Positions 16,109 to 23,728 of a stretch of 64,000 nucleotides of DNA are shown here, piece by piece (positions within the stretch are counted from its first letter, which is position 1; each line of letters begins with the position of its first letter). This DNA is from DASZTV01 sp035548055 (GTDB lineage Bacteria > Actinomycetota > Actinomycetes > JAFAQI01): contig DASZTL010000002.1 in the NCBI GenBank assembly GCA_035548055.1, positions 1 to 64,000 on the forward strand, in the 5' to 3' direction. The notes under the pieces are model-generated. The model saw only the letters and a program-made list of their open reading frames with translations, ran no database searches and was not told where the DNA came from. The translations under genes were made by a program, and so were the position numbers.

Positions 16109-16778
16109 CCGACAGTTCTCGGCTACGGAAGCGGTAGGTCATCGCAGGTCTGCCACCCGCGTGCCCAGGCGCGCTGCGTTGGCCGGTCGGCTCGATGAGG
16201 TGACGACGATCCATCACGCGAGCGAGGTTCGTCTGCGCGACCGGGTAGCCAAGCGCCGCGCTGAAGATGTCGCGTAGTTCGGCGAGGGTGAACTCGTCGG
16301 GAGCGAGCGCGTGTCCGACGTTCGTGTACGACAGCTTGGCGCGCAGTCGTTCGACCGCGGCCGTGATGAAGTCGATGTGATCGAAGGCGGTAGGCGGCAG
16401 GTCGCCAACCGGTTGCCACGCAGTGTCGGCCGGCAACACCGGCGTGGCGGAGGTCGGCACGATGCCCAGATAGGCCGTGGCCAGGACTCGTCCCCGAGGG
16501 TCGCGGTGGACGTTGCTGTGGGTGGCGAGCTGCTCGAGGTGCGTGAGCTCGCGCACCTCGACCTTTTCGGCGAGGTGTCGTGTGATGGCAGCGCGCAGCC
16601 GTTCATGGGCGAGGACTCCGCCGCCCGGAAGCGCCCACCGACGCGCGAACGGCGCCTTTGCTCGGCGCCACATCAGTACCGACAGTCGGCCATCACGAAC
16701 GGAGAGCACAACGGCGAGCACCTCGTGCGGATAGGCCTGCCACTCGGGCAACGCCCCCTCGCCGTCAGCTCTCGCCAC
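16062..16778 (-). CDS. nrtR: NUDIX-related transcriptional regulator of NAD synthesis (NrtR)
   Basis: Repressor-type protein of 238 aa: N-terminal NUDIX-like domain (residues 15-145) and C-terminal winged helix (about 155-230). The NUDIX box is degenerate (GGGVLAHERLRAAITRHLAE lacks the REUXEE catalytic set), typical of regulators that sense ADP-ribose-type ligands rather than hydrolyse them. Divergent from nadA-nadB-nadC, as in mycobacteria where NrtR represses nad genes. GTG start: its -10 TAGCAT is six bases upstream, implying leaderless mRNA. The -35 lies within the palindrome 16808-16822, so autoregulation is likely. Confidence 0.85.
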   Translation of the reverse strand: MARADGEGALPEWQAYPHEVLAVVLSVRDGRLSVLMWRRAKAPFARRWALPGGGVLAHERLRAAITRHLAEKVEVRELTHLEQLATHSNVHRDPRGRVLATAYLGIVPTSATPVLPADTAWQPVGDLPPTAFDHIDFITAAVERLRAKLSYTNVGHALAPDEFTLAELRDIFSAALGYPVAQTNLARVMDRRHLIEPTGQRSAPGHAGGRPAMTYRFRSRELSVTDPFATLRPPRGRR

Positions 16779-16784
16779 GCTCGG

Positions 16785-16814
16785 ATGCTACGGTTTGAGG
16801 CAGGTAATCGTCTA
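16785..16814 (-). promoter_or_regulatory. Promoter of nrtR
   Basis: Reading the minus strand: -35 TAGACG (16809-16814), 18-base spacer, -10 TAGCAT (16785-16790), six bases to GTG 16778. The -35 is inside the candidate NrtR operator. Confidence 0.5.
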
Positions 16815-16822
16815 TAAGGCGA
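16808..16822. promoter_or_regulatory. Candidate NrtR operator
   Basis: Imperfect palindrome TCGTCTATAAGGCGA (12 of 14 flanking positions... centre excluded: TCG-CT-AG-CGA symmetric) in the nrtR-nadA gap. It covers the nrtR -35 and an AT-rich stretch (TATAAG) suitable as nadA -10, so one bound dimer could block both directions. Confidence 0.5.
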
Positions 16823-16844
16823 AAACCTCGAGAGGGGACCGGTC

Positions 16845-17843
16845 ATGACCACGACACCGGAAGCGGTCGCGGCGACGACGCTCGCGCCGGGTTGGCAGGA
16901 GGAGGTCCGAGCGCTTGCCGAGCAGCGCAACGCGGTTCTCCTCGCGCACAACTACCAGGTACCGGAGATCCAACAGGTCGCTGACCACGTCGGGGACTCG
17001 CTCGCGCTGTCCCGCATCGCCGCTGGCACCGACGCGGCGGAGATCGTCTTCTGCGGCGTTCACTTCATGGCGGAGACCGCGAAGCTGCTCTCGCCGTCGA
17101 AGCGCGTCCTGATCCCGACCGCCGAGGCGGGCTGCTCGCTGGCCGACACGATCGACGCCAACGGCCTGCGCCAGTGGAAGGCCGAGCACCCTGGCGCCGC
17201 CGTCGTTGCCTACGTCAACACGAGCGCGGCGGTGAAGGCAGAGGCCGACATCTGCTGTACGTCGTCGAATGCGGCCGACGTCGTGAACTCGATTCCGGCT
17301 GAGACGCCGGTCCTGTTCTGTCCTGACCAGTTCCTCGGCGCTCACGTGCAGCGGGTGACAGGTCGCACCAACCTGCAGATCTGGATGGGGGAGTGCCACG
17401 TCCACGCCGGCATCTCGCCCGCCGATGTGCGGGAGCAGGTCGCGAGCAATCCCGATGCGGAGCTGCTGATCCACCCGGAGTGCGGCTGTGCCACGTCGGC
17501 GCTGTGGTTGACGAGCACCGGCGACCTCCCGGCGGATCGCACTCACATTCTCTCCACCGGCGGCATGGCCGACATCGCGCCGACACTCAAGTCGGGGGTC
17601 GCGCTGGTCGCCACCGAGGTCGGAATGCTCCACCAGCTCCGGCGGCTCAACGCCGACGTCGACTTCGTCCCGATGAACCCGCAGGCCTCGTGCAAGTTCA
17701 TGAAGATGATCACGCCCGAGCTGCTTCTGCGCTGCCTCCGGGACGGCCGAGATGAGATCGACGTCCCGGCCGACGTCGCTTCCGCTGCCCGCCGATCGGT
17801 CGAGCGGATGGTCGCGATCGGCAACCCGGGGGGTGGCGAATGA
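16845..17843 (+). CDS. nadA: Quinolinate synthase
   Basis: Condenses iminoaspartate with dihydroxyacetone phosphate to quinolinate, using a 4Fe-4S cluster. 332 aa, normal length. The three cluster cysteines are visible: Cys97 in AGCSLAD, Cys213 in HPECGC and Cys283 in ASCKFM. Substrate-binding motifs: LLAHNYQ (residues 32-38) and YVNTSA (123-128). ATG 16845 is preceded by GAGAGGGGACC. First gene of nadA-nadB-nadC; stop overlaps the nadB start by four bases (ATGA). Confidence 0.96.
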   Translation: MTTTPEAVAATTLAPGWQEEVRALAEQRNAVLLAHNYQVPEIQQVADHVGDSLALSRIAAGTDAAEIVFCGVHFMAETAKLLSPSKRVLIPTAEAGCSLADTIDANGLRQWKAEHPGAAVVAYVNTSAAVKAEADICCTSSNAADVVNSIPAETPVLFCPDQFLGAHVQRVTGRTNLQIWMGECHVHAGISPADVREQVASNPDAELLIHPECGCATSALWLTSTGDLPADRTHILSTGGMADIAPTLKSGVALVATEVGMLHQLRRLNADVDFVPMNPQASCKFMKMITPELLLRCLRDGRDEIDVPADVASAARRSVERMVAIGNPGGGE

Positions 17844-19405
17844 CGCAGACCACCGACTACGACGTCGTCGTCGTCGGATCCGGAGTCGCGGGGTTGACCT
17901 GTGCGCTTCGACTCGCCGGTCGACGTCGAGTGCTGCTCGTCACCTCGGGTGCGCTTCGGTCCGGCAGCACGCCGTGGGCGCAAGGTGGCATTGCGGCCGC
18001 GATCGGCGCCGAGGATCATCCGCGCAACCATGCCGAGGACACTCGCGTCGCCGGCGCCGGGATGTGCGATCCAGAAGCGCTCACCTGTCTGACCGCCGCG
18101 GCGCCGGCCGCGGTCGCCCAGCTCGCGGCGAACGGGGTGCGGTTCGACAAGGCGCCGGACGGTCTTCCCGCGCTGACCCGAGAGGGCGGTCATGACCGCA
18201 ATCGGGTGTTGCACTCCGGCGGCGACGCCACTGGCGCCGAGGTGAGCCGAGCGCTCGCCGCCGCGGTCGACGGGTCGGCTCTCGACGTCCGCGAGCGCAC
18301 CATCGTGCTCGACCTGATCGTGTCGCAGGGCACGAGGCCGCAGGTGACCGGTGTCGAGGTCTGCCGGGCGGGCGAGTACGGCACCGAGCGAATCTCGGCT
18401 CGAGCTGTGGTGCTCGCGACCGGGGGCGTAGGGGGCGTCTACCGCGCCAGCACCAACCCGGCGGAGGTCACCGGCGACGGGCTCGCCCTCGCGCTTCGCG
18501 CGGGCGCGTCCCTCGTCGACATCGAGTTCGTGCAGTTCCACCCCACCGGTCTGCGGGTGGACGGCATCGGGCAGGTGCCGCTCATCTCGGAGGCGCTCCG
18601 CGGCGAGGGCGCAATCCTGCGAGACGTCGACGGCTCGCCCATCATGAACGGCCATCACCCGCTCGCCGACCTCGCTCCGCGCGACATCGTCGCTCGTCGC
18701 ATCGACGAGGTCGGCTGGGTCGGCCTCGACGCGACTGGCTTTGGCCGTGACCTGCTGCAACGTCGCTTCCCCACGGCGTACCGGATCTGCCGCGAGCACG
18801 GGATCGATCCCGCGACGGAGCTGATCCCGATCGCCCCCGTTCAGCACTTCATGTGCGGCGGCATCCGCACCGACAGTCACGGCGCAACAGATGTCATTGG
18901 TCTGTACGCCGTTGGTGAGTGCGCCGCCACCGGTGTCCACGGCGCGAACCGGTTGGCATCCAACAGCCTGCTCGAAGGCCAGGTCTTCGGGACTCGAGCG
19001 GCGGACGCCCTCGCGGCATGCCTTCCCGAGCAGGCCGACGGCGGCTCGGTGAGCATTCGCCCGGAGATGGTCGCCGACGATGCGGTTGCGCTGATCCGGT
19101 CGACGATGAGCCGTCACGCGGGCGTGCATCGGTCGGCACCGGGCCTCGCGGCTGCTGAAGCGGCATTGCGTGGACTGCCGCATCCGGCGGCTTCGGGGAC
19201 ACCGAGCTTGGATGCGACTCACCGATGGGTAGTCGCGGCTGCGATCGTCGCCGCAGCAGCCGCCCGCCACGAAAGTCGCGGTTGCCACTGGCGGTCGGAC
19301 TTTCCTGAGGCGAATGACGCCTGGCGTCACCGCGTCGTGGTCCGGCTCGACGGGACGGGCATTCCGGTCGCCGACTCCGAGCCGGCCCTGAGCAGGTCGG
19401 CGTGA
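17840..19405 (+). CDS. nadB: L-aspartate oxidase
   Basis: FAD enzyme of 521 aa oxidising aspartate to iminoaspartate for NadA. Motifs in order: FAD-binding VVVGSGVAGLTCALRLAG, GGIAAAI, HSGGDATGAEVSRAL, FHPTGL, SEALRGEGAILRD, LAPRDIVARRI, PVQHFMCGGI and GANRLASNSLLEG, all as in succinate dehydrogenase/aspartate oxidase flavoproteins. The C-terminal helical domain is shorter than in enteric enzymes. Overlaps neighbours on both sides by a few bases, indicating translational coupling in nadABC. Confidence 0.95.
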   Translation: MTQTTDYDVVVVGSGVAGLTCALRLAGRRRVLLVTSGALRSGSTPWAQGGIAAAIGAEDHPRNHAEDTRVAGAGMCDPEALTCLTAAAPAAVAQLAANGVRFDKAPDGLPALTREGGHDRNRVLHSGGDATGAEVSRALAAAVDGSALDVRERTIVLDLIVSQGTRPQVTGVEVCRAGEYGTERISARAVVLATGGVGGVYRASTNPAEVTGDGLALALRAGASLVDIEFVQFHPTGLRVDGIGQVPLISEALRGEGAILRDVDGSPIMNGHHPLADLAPRDIVARRIDEVGWVGLDATGFGRDLLQRRFPTAYRICREHGIDPATELIPIAPVQHFMCGGIRTDSHGATDVIGLYAVGECAATGVHGANRLASNSLLEGQVFGTRAADALAACLPEQADGGSVSIRPEMVADDAVALIRSTMSRHAGVHRSAPGLAAAEAALRGLPHPAASGTPSLDATHRWVVAAAIVAAAAARHESRGCHWRSDFPEANDAWRHRVVVRLDGTGIPVADSEPALSRSA

Positions 19406-20289
19406 TGCGTGCGGCGACGAAGCAGGCTCTGCGGGCGGCCGGCCTCGATCCGGCGGATGTGCTGAAGGTCATCCGGCGGGGTATCGCGGAGGACCTCGGC
19501 ACGGCCGGCGACATCACGTCCACGGCGACGGTGGCCGCTGACGCCCGTCTCACCAGCCGTTACGTGTCACGGTCCCCCGGAGTGATTGCGGGCATGCCCG
19601 TGTTGGCGGCGGTCGTCGACCACCAGCTCGGCACCGATGCGACGCTGACCCCACTAGCGACGGACGGTGACCGGCTCACCACCGGCCAGACGATTGCGAC
19701 TATCGAGGCGAGCGCACGAGGTCTGCTCGCGATCGAGCGGCTCTCACTGAACCTGCTCGGACACCTGTCCGGCATCGCGACCGCGACCCGGGCCTGGGTT
19801 GACGCCGTGGCGGGCACTCCCGCGCAGATTCGGGACACCCGCAAGACGACTCCAGGTCTTCGAGACTTGGAGAAGTACGCCGTGCGCTGCGGCGGCGGCG
19901 TGAACCACCGGCGCGGACTGGACGGCGGCGTCCTCGTCAAGGACAACCACGTGTCGGCCGCGGGCGGGGTGGCCGCCGCTCTGGAGCGGGTGCGAGAGGC
20001 GCGACCCGCTGAGGACGTTCCGGTGCAGATCGAAGTCGACGACATGACGGAGCTCTTCGAGGCGCTGGCCAACGGTGCCCCGGCGATCCTGCTCGACAAC
20101 TTCAGCAACGACGAGCTGGCGGATGCGGTCGCCTTCGTGCGTCGCACCCGGCCGGACGTGGTGATCGAGGCGAGCGGTGGGCTCTCCCTCGAGCGAGCCG
20201 CATCGGTCGCAGCCACCGGCGTTGACTACCTCGCCGTCGGTGGCATCACCCACTCGGCGCCGGTTCTCGACATCGGGCTCGACAGCTAG
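19402..20289 (+). CDS. nadC: Nicotinate-nucleotide pyrophosphorylase (quinolinate phosphoribosyltransferase)
   Basis: Converts quinolinate and PRPP to nicotinate mononucleotide. 295 aa. Signature stretches: ERLSLNLLGHLSGIAT, DTRKTTPGLRDLEKYAV, CGGGVNHRRGL and VLVKDNH, then EVDDMTE and ILLDNF, giving the phosphate- and quinolinate-binding Arg/Lys/His residues. Start GTG 19402 overlaps the nadB stop by four bases; ATG 19405 follows immediately and may be the true start. Its TAG stop shares the palindromic CTAG with the convergent enoyl-CoA hydratase. Confidence 0.96.
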   Translation: MMRAATKQALRAAGLDPADVLKVIRRGIAEDLGTAGDITSTATVAADARLTSRYVSRSPGVIAGMPVLAAVVDHQLGTDATLTPLATDGDRLTTGQTIATIEASARGLLAIERLSLNLLGHLSGIATATRAWVDAVAGTPAQIRDTRKTTPGLRDLEKYAVRCGGGVNHRRGLDGGVLVKDNHVSAAGGVAAALERVREARPAEDVPVQIEVDDMTELFEALANGAPAILLDNFSNDELADAVAFVRRTRPDVVIEASGGLSLERAASVAATGVDYLAVGGITHSAPVLDIGLDS

Positions 20290-21158
20290 ATCGGCAGGTC
20301 CGCGGCCCACGAGGGTTGGGGGTCGCTGAAGATGTCCGGCAGGTGCGCACTGACCTTGTCGGGGAAGCTCGGCGACCGCTTCTGGAGGAACGACGTGATG
20401 CCTTCGATGGCGTCGCCGCTGCGGCCCGTGACGTGGATGCCGCGCGAGTCCGCGGCATGCGAGCGGTATGGCGTCGGGTACGTCAGCCCTCGCCACATCA
20501 TCTGCCGGGCGAGTGCGACGCTGACCGACGACGTCGACTCGGTCATCTCCAGCGCGATCGATCGAGCGGCATCGACGACCTCGCTCGCGGGATGCACGCT
20601 GCGGATCAGCCGTCCGGCCAGTGCCTCCTCGGGCCCGAACACGCGTCCGGTGTAGAACCACTCAGCGGCTTGCGATGGCCCTACCAGCCTAGGCAGGAAC
20701 CAGCTCGAAGCCGCTTCCGGAACGATGCCACGACGGGTGAAGACGAATCCAAACTTCGCGGTGTCGCCGGCGACCCGGACGTCCATTGGCAGTGTCATCG
20801 TGAGACCGACGCCGACCGCCGGCCCGTTGATGGCGGCGATCACCGGCTTGGTGCTCTCGAATATCCGCAGGCTGACGCGACCGCCACCGTCGCGCGCCGC
20901 CTCGTCGACGGCTTGCCCACTGCGCTCGGCATCGAAGGTCTGGCCACCGCCGGACAGGTCGGCGCCGGCACAGAAGGCGCGGCCCGCACCCGTCACGATC
21001 ACGGCGCGGACGTCGTCGTCGGCGTCGGCCGCGTCGAACGCCTGAAGCAGCTCCTTCGCCATGACGGCAGTGAAGGCGTTCAGCGCGTCCGGCCGTGACA
21101 AAGTGATGGTCAGGATGCCGCCGGCGACGTCGTAACCGATCTCGGAGAAGTCCGTCAT
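20286..21158 (-). CDS. Enoyl-CoA hydratase/isomerase family protein
   Basis: Crotonase of 290 aa. Conserved oxyanion-hole motifs: GRAFCAGADLSGGG (residues 59-72) and NGPAVGVGLTMTLPMD. The position of the first catalytic Glu is filled by FTRRGIVPEAASSW, which keeps the PE of typical hydratases, so hydratase/isomerase activity is plausible. ATG 21158 matches family N-termini (MTDFSEIGYDVAGGILTITL). Convergent with nadC (four-base overlap) and divergent from the FUSC gene across 33 bases. Confidence 0.88.
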   Translation of the reverse strand: MTDFSEIGYDVAGGILTITLSRPDALNAFTAVMAKELLQAFDAADADDDVRAVIVTGAGRAFCAGADLSGGGQTFDAERSGQAVDEAARDGGGRVSLRIFESTKPVIAAINGPAVGVGLTMTLPMDVRVAGDTAKFGFVFTRRGIVPEAASSWFLPRLVGPSQAAEWFYTGRVFGPEEALAGRLIRSVHPASEVVDAARSIALEMTESTSSVSVALARQMMWRGLTYPTPYRSHAADSRGIHVTGRSGDAIEGITSFLQKRSPSFPDKVSAHLPDIFSDPQPSWAADLPI

Positions 21159-21191
21159 CGGGCAAGCATCGCAGTAGCGTCTCGTCTCGAC

Positions 21192-22658
21192 ATGCGGGCG
21201 TTCTCGGATCCAGGCCTGTTGCGGCTTCGTACGGCGACGGTCACCATGGCGGCGACGCTGCTCTCGTTCGGGAGCGTGCTTGCGCTCAAGCACGCCGTTG
21301 GCCTGACGACGAGCAGCGTCCTGCTGGCGGTCGTTCTGTCGCTCTCGCTGAACCGACAGCACTCCGACCGGCGACCGCGAAATGTTCGTCTGTGGCTCGT
21401 CGCACCGGTGCTCTTGCCGTTCCTGGCCGTGGCCGCCGGCGAGGTCGGCAAGCGGATGTTCACCCATCCGGACCTCGGCGACACCTTGTTCGTCGTCGGG
21501 ATGGCGGGAGCCATCTGGCTACGGCGCTTCGGCGAGATCGGACGCGTTGCCGGCCGCCTGGTGTCGGTCACCTTGACCGCGACGCTGATCACACCGGGAC
21601 CCGTGGTGCCGCTCGGGCCCAGCGCGCCGAGCCGGTGGTGGGGGGCCGTCGTTGCCGTGATCGCCGTGGCATGGGTTCGTCTGACCTGGCTACTCGCGGA
21701 GCGATCCGGGATGCTGCCATCCACGTTGGTGGCGGCCGAGCCGCCGGCCGCGCCAGCACGAGCACGACAGGCTGGAGCGCCGTGGCACCGCCGGCTGCCG
21801 GCGAGCACGAAGATGGCGCTGCAGATGGCGGCCGGCTTGACGGGGGCCTTTGCCGCCGGCCGCGCGGCCTTCGGGATCCACTGGACCTGGACGGTGATCA
21901 CCGCATTCATCGTCAGCAGCGGCAACCGTGGCCGCGGCGACGTCGCACAGAAGGCGGTGCTGCGGATCGGCGGTGCCCTCGGCGGCACGTTGATCGCGAC
22001 GGCAGTGGCCAACGCGTTCCCGCCGCACGACAACTGGTCCGTCGTGACGATCTTCAGCGTGCTCGCGTTAGCGCTGTGGCTGCGCCCGATCAGCTACGCC
22101 TTCTGGGCGGGCGGGATGACTGCGGCGCTGGCACTCCTCTACGGGTTCTACGGTGAGCGGGGCGCGCACCTCCTGTTCGATCGGCTCGAGGGGATCCTGC
22201 TAGGCGCCGTCATCGCCGTCGCGGCCGCATGGCTCGTGCTGCCGATCCGCAACATCGATGTGATTCGCCGGCAGCTCGCGATCGCGTTCGGTGAGATTGC
22301 CACGCGGGTGTCGGGGGACGGACCGGAGGCGTGGTTCCCGCCGGACTCCGTGGCAACGGTTCGCGCGGCAGCACACACCGCCGAGCTCACCGCGAGCTCG
22401 GTGCGCTGGCTCCGCGTTCTTCCGGCACGGTGCCGAGGGGGACTGCCCTACGCGGAGGCAACCCGAGCGGTGGCGGGCTGCGTCAGCAGCCTGGCTGCCT
22501 TGCCCGGCCACCGGCTGCCTCTCTCGGAGGAGGTCAGGCGCCAGCTCACGCGCGACGTGACGACGGCGCGCCGCGCGTTGACCGGCGACGCAACCGAAGA
22601 ACAGGTAGCCGAGTTGCCCGCGGTGGTGCGGCGCATCGCAGCGGCGCTGGGTGGGTGA
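21192..22658 (+). CDS. FUSC-family membrane protein
   Basis: Predicted inner-membrane protein of 488 aa: five or six helices in residues 10-160, a charged linker, a second set at 215-325 (the FUSC-like half, with TVITAFIVSSGNRGRGDVAQ and RIGGALGGTLIATAVA) and a soluble helical C-terminus. Family members include aromatic-acid efflux proteins, but substrates are mostly unknown. ATG 21192 with a -10-like TAGCGT 11 bases upstream (no strong ribosome site). Convergent with the DUF421 gene with a one-base gap. Confidence 0.77.
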   Translation: MRAFSDPGLLRLRTATVTMAATLLSFGSVLALKHAVGLTTSSVLLAVVLSLSLNRQHSDRRPRNVRLWLVAPVLLPFLAVAAGEVGKRMFTHPDLGDTLFVVGMAGAIWLRRFGEIGRVAGRLVSVTLTATLITPGPVVPLGPSAPSRWWGAVVAVIAVAWVRLTWLLAERSGMLPSTLVAAEPPAAPARARQAGAPWHRRLPASTKMALQMAAGLTGAFAAGRAAFGIHWTWTVITAFIVSSGNRGRGDVAQKAVLRIGGALGGTLIATAVANAFPPHDNWSVVTIFSVLALALWLRPISYAFWAGGMTAALALLYGFYGERGAHLLFDRLEGILLGAVIAVAAAWLVLPIRNIDVIRRQLAIAFGEIATRVSGDGPEAWFPPDSVATVRAAAHTAELTASSVRWLRVLPARCRGGLPYAEATRAVAGCVSSLAALPGHRLPLSEEVRRQLTRDVTTARRALTGDATEEQVAELPAVVRRIAAALGG

Positions 22659-22659
22659 G

Positions 22660-23121
22660 CTAGGACCCGGCGCTCTCGACCGAGCTTCGTTCGATGAAGC
22701 TGATCTTGCCGTTGGCCTCGAGGATCGCCCAGCGCAGGTCCGAGAAGGACATGATCTGCGCCAGTCGCATCTCCTCCGCGAGGTCGTCGGGAGTGAGGCG
22801 ATGGCGCCGTAGATTCGCCTCGACCAGCTTTCCGTCGTCGATCAGCACAACCGGCCGACCGTCGAGGACCGCGCGTATCCGACGGGATCGGTAGCCGAGG
22901 TAGGCGCTCGCCACCTGCAGCACTGCGAACGTCGAGACGACGATGATCGCCCCGCTCACCGAGTAGTCGTCCTGGGTCAGCCCCTGCTGGATCGCGTCGC
23001 CCATGACGATCAGCAGCACCAGGTCGATCGGCGTCAGCGACGACAGCTCGCGTCGGCCGACGGCTCGCATCACGAAGAGGACGAAGGAGTACAGGATGAT
23101 CGCCCGGATCGCTAGGTCCAT
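22660..23121 (-). CDS. DUF421 (YetF-like) membrane protein
   Basis: 153 aa: three short helices (residues 1-75) with the family motifs VMRAVGRRELSSLTPIDLVLLIVMGDAIQ, written here as VGRRELS and LTPIDLVLLI, then a cytoplasmic YetF domain (VLDGRPVVLIDDGKLVEANL, DLRWAILEANGKISFI). Function is unknown; in spores YetF relatives are linked to germination membrane complexes. It follows the 175-aa membrane-anchored protein by 13 bases and is probably co-transcribed with it. Confidence 0.85.
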   Translation of the reverse strand: MDLAIRAIILYSFVLFVMRAVGRRELSSLTPIDLVLLIVMGDAIQQGLTQDDYSVSGAIIVVSTFAVLQVASAYLGYRSRRIRAVLDGRPVVLIDDGKLVEANLRRHRLTPDDLAEEMRLAQIMSFSDLRWAILEANGKISFIERSSVESAGS

Positions 23122-23134
23122 CAGGCCTCCGTCC

Positions 23135-23662
23135 TCACGGCACGACCGTCATCGTGCGGTTCAAGGTGACGACCGGCTGTGTGTCGCTCAGCAGGGTGAT
23201 CGCCTGGTGCCGGCGACTCAGGCTGGTTGGATTCACCTGGTACTCGACGTACTGGACCCACGTCTGACCCGGCTGCAGTGCCCCGATGTCGAATCTGAGC
23301 GAGCCGTCCGGACCGCTCGTCTCGGCCGACGGGCTGGGCTCGAGTGTGTTGATGGTGAGGCCGTCCACCCAGCCGGAGCTCAGCTCGAGCTGCGCATCGG
23401 GGAGCACCGACCGCGCGGTGATGGAGATCTTGGCTTGGAAGATCAAGCCGGGTCGCACGGCGGTCGGGGCGCGAACCTCGATGACGGCGCGGGATGACGC
23501 CGCGTGGGCGGTCGCCGCCCGCTGTCCGACGACGTTGGCGAGTGCGACGACTACCACCGCCGTGAGCAGGCACATTGCCAGGCGGCGCAGCCACACGCCG
23601 ACACGGTCGTATCGCTCGTCGACGGGCCGCGTGGAGTCGATTGGCTGAACGGCGTCGATCAT
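23135..23662 (-). CDS. Membrane-anchored extracytoplasmic protein of unknown function
   Basis: 175 aa. Not recognised. A cytoplasmic N-terminus of about 27 residues, one transmembrane helix (residues 28-48, LAMCLLTAVVVVALANVVG) and an extracytoplasmic beta-rich domain of about 120 aa (RAVIEVRAPTAVRPG, LELSSGWVDGLTINTLEP, QTWVQYVEYQVNPTSLSRR). The outside part looks like an immunoglobulin-type fold. Close linkage to the DUF421 gene suggests the two products work together; that is inference. Confidence 0.7.
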   Translation of the reverse strand: MIDAVQPIDSTRPVDERYDRVGVWLRRLAMCLLTAVVVVALANVVGQRAATAHAASSRAVIEVRAPTAVRPGLIFQAKISITARSVLPDAQLELSSGWVDGLTINTLEPSPSAETSGPDGSLRFDIGALQPGQTWVQYVEYQVNPTSLSRRHQAITLLSDTQPVVTLNRTMTVVP

Positions 23663-23728
23663 GACGCACGATCGATTCCCCCGGCCCGGGTCGGCAAACG
23701 ATCTGTGCCGTCCTGGGACTGCGTCCGA

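Noticed and set aside
17543..19330. 595-codon minus-strand frame over nadB
   Set aside because: nadB motifs are complete on the plus strand; the antisense frame has no recognisable content.
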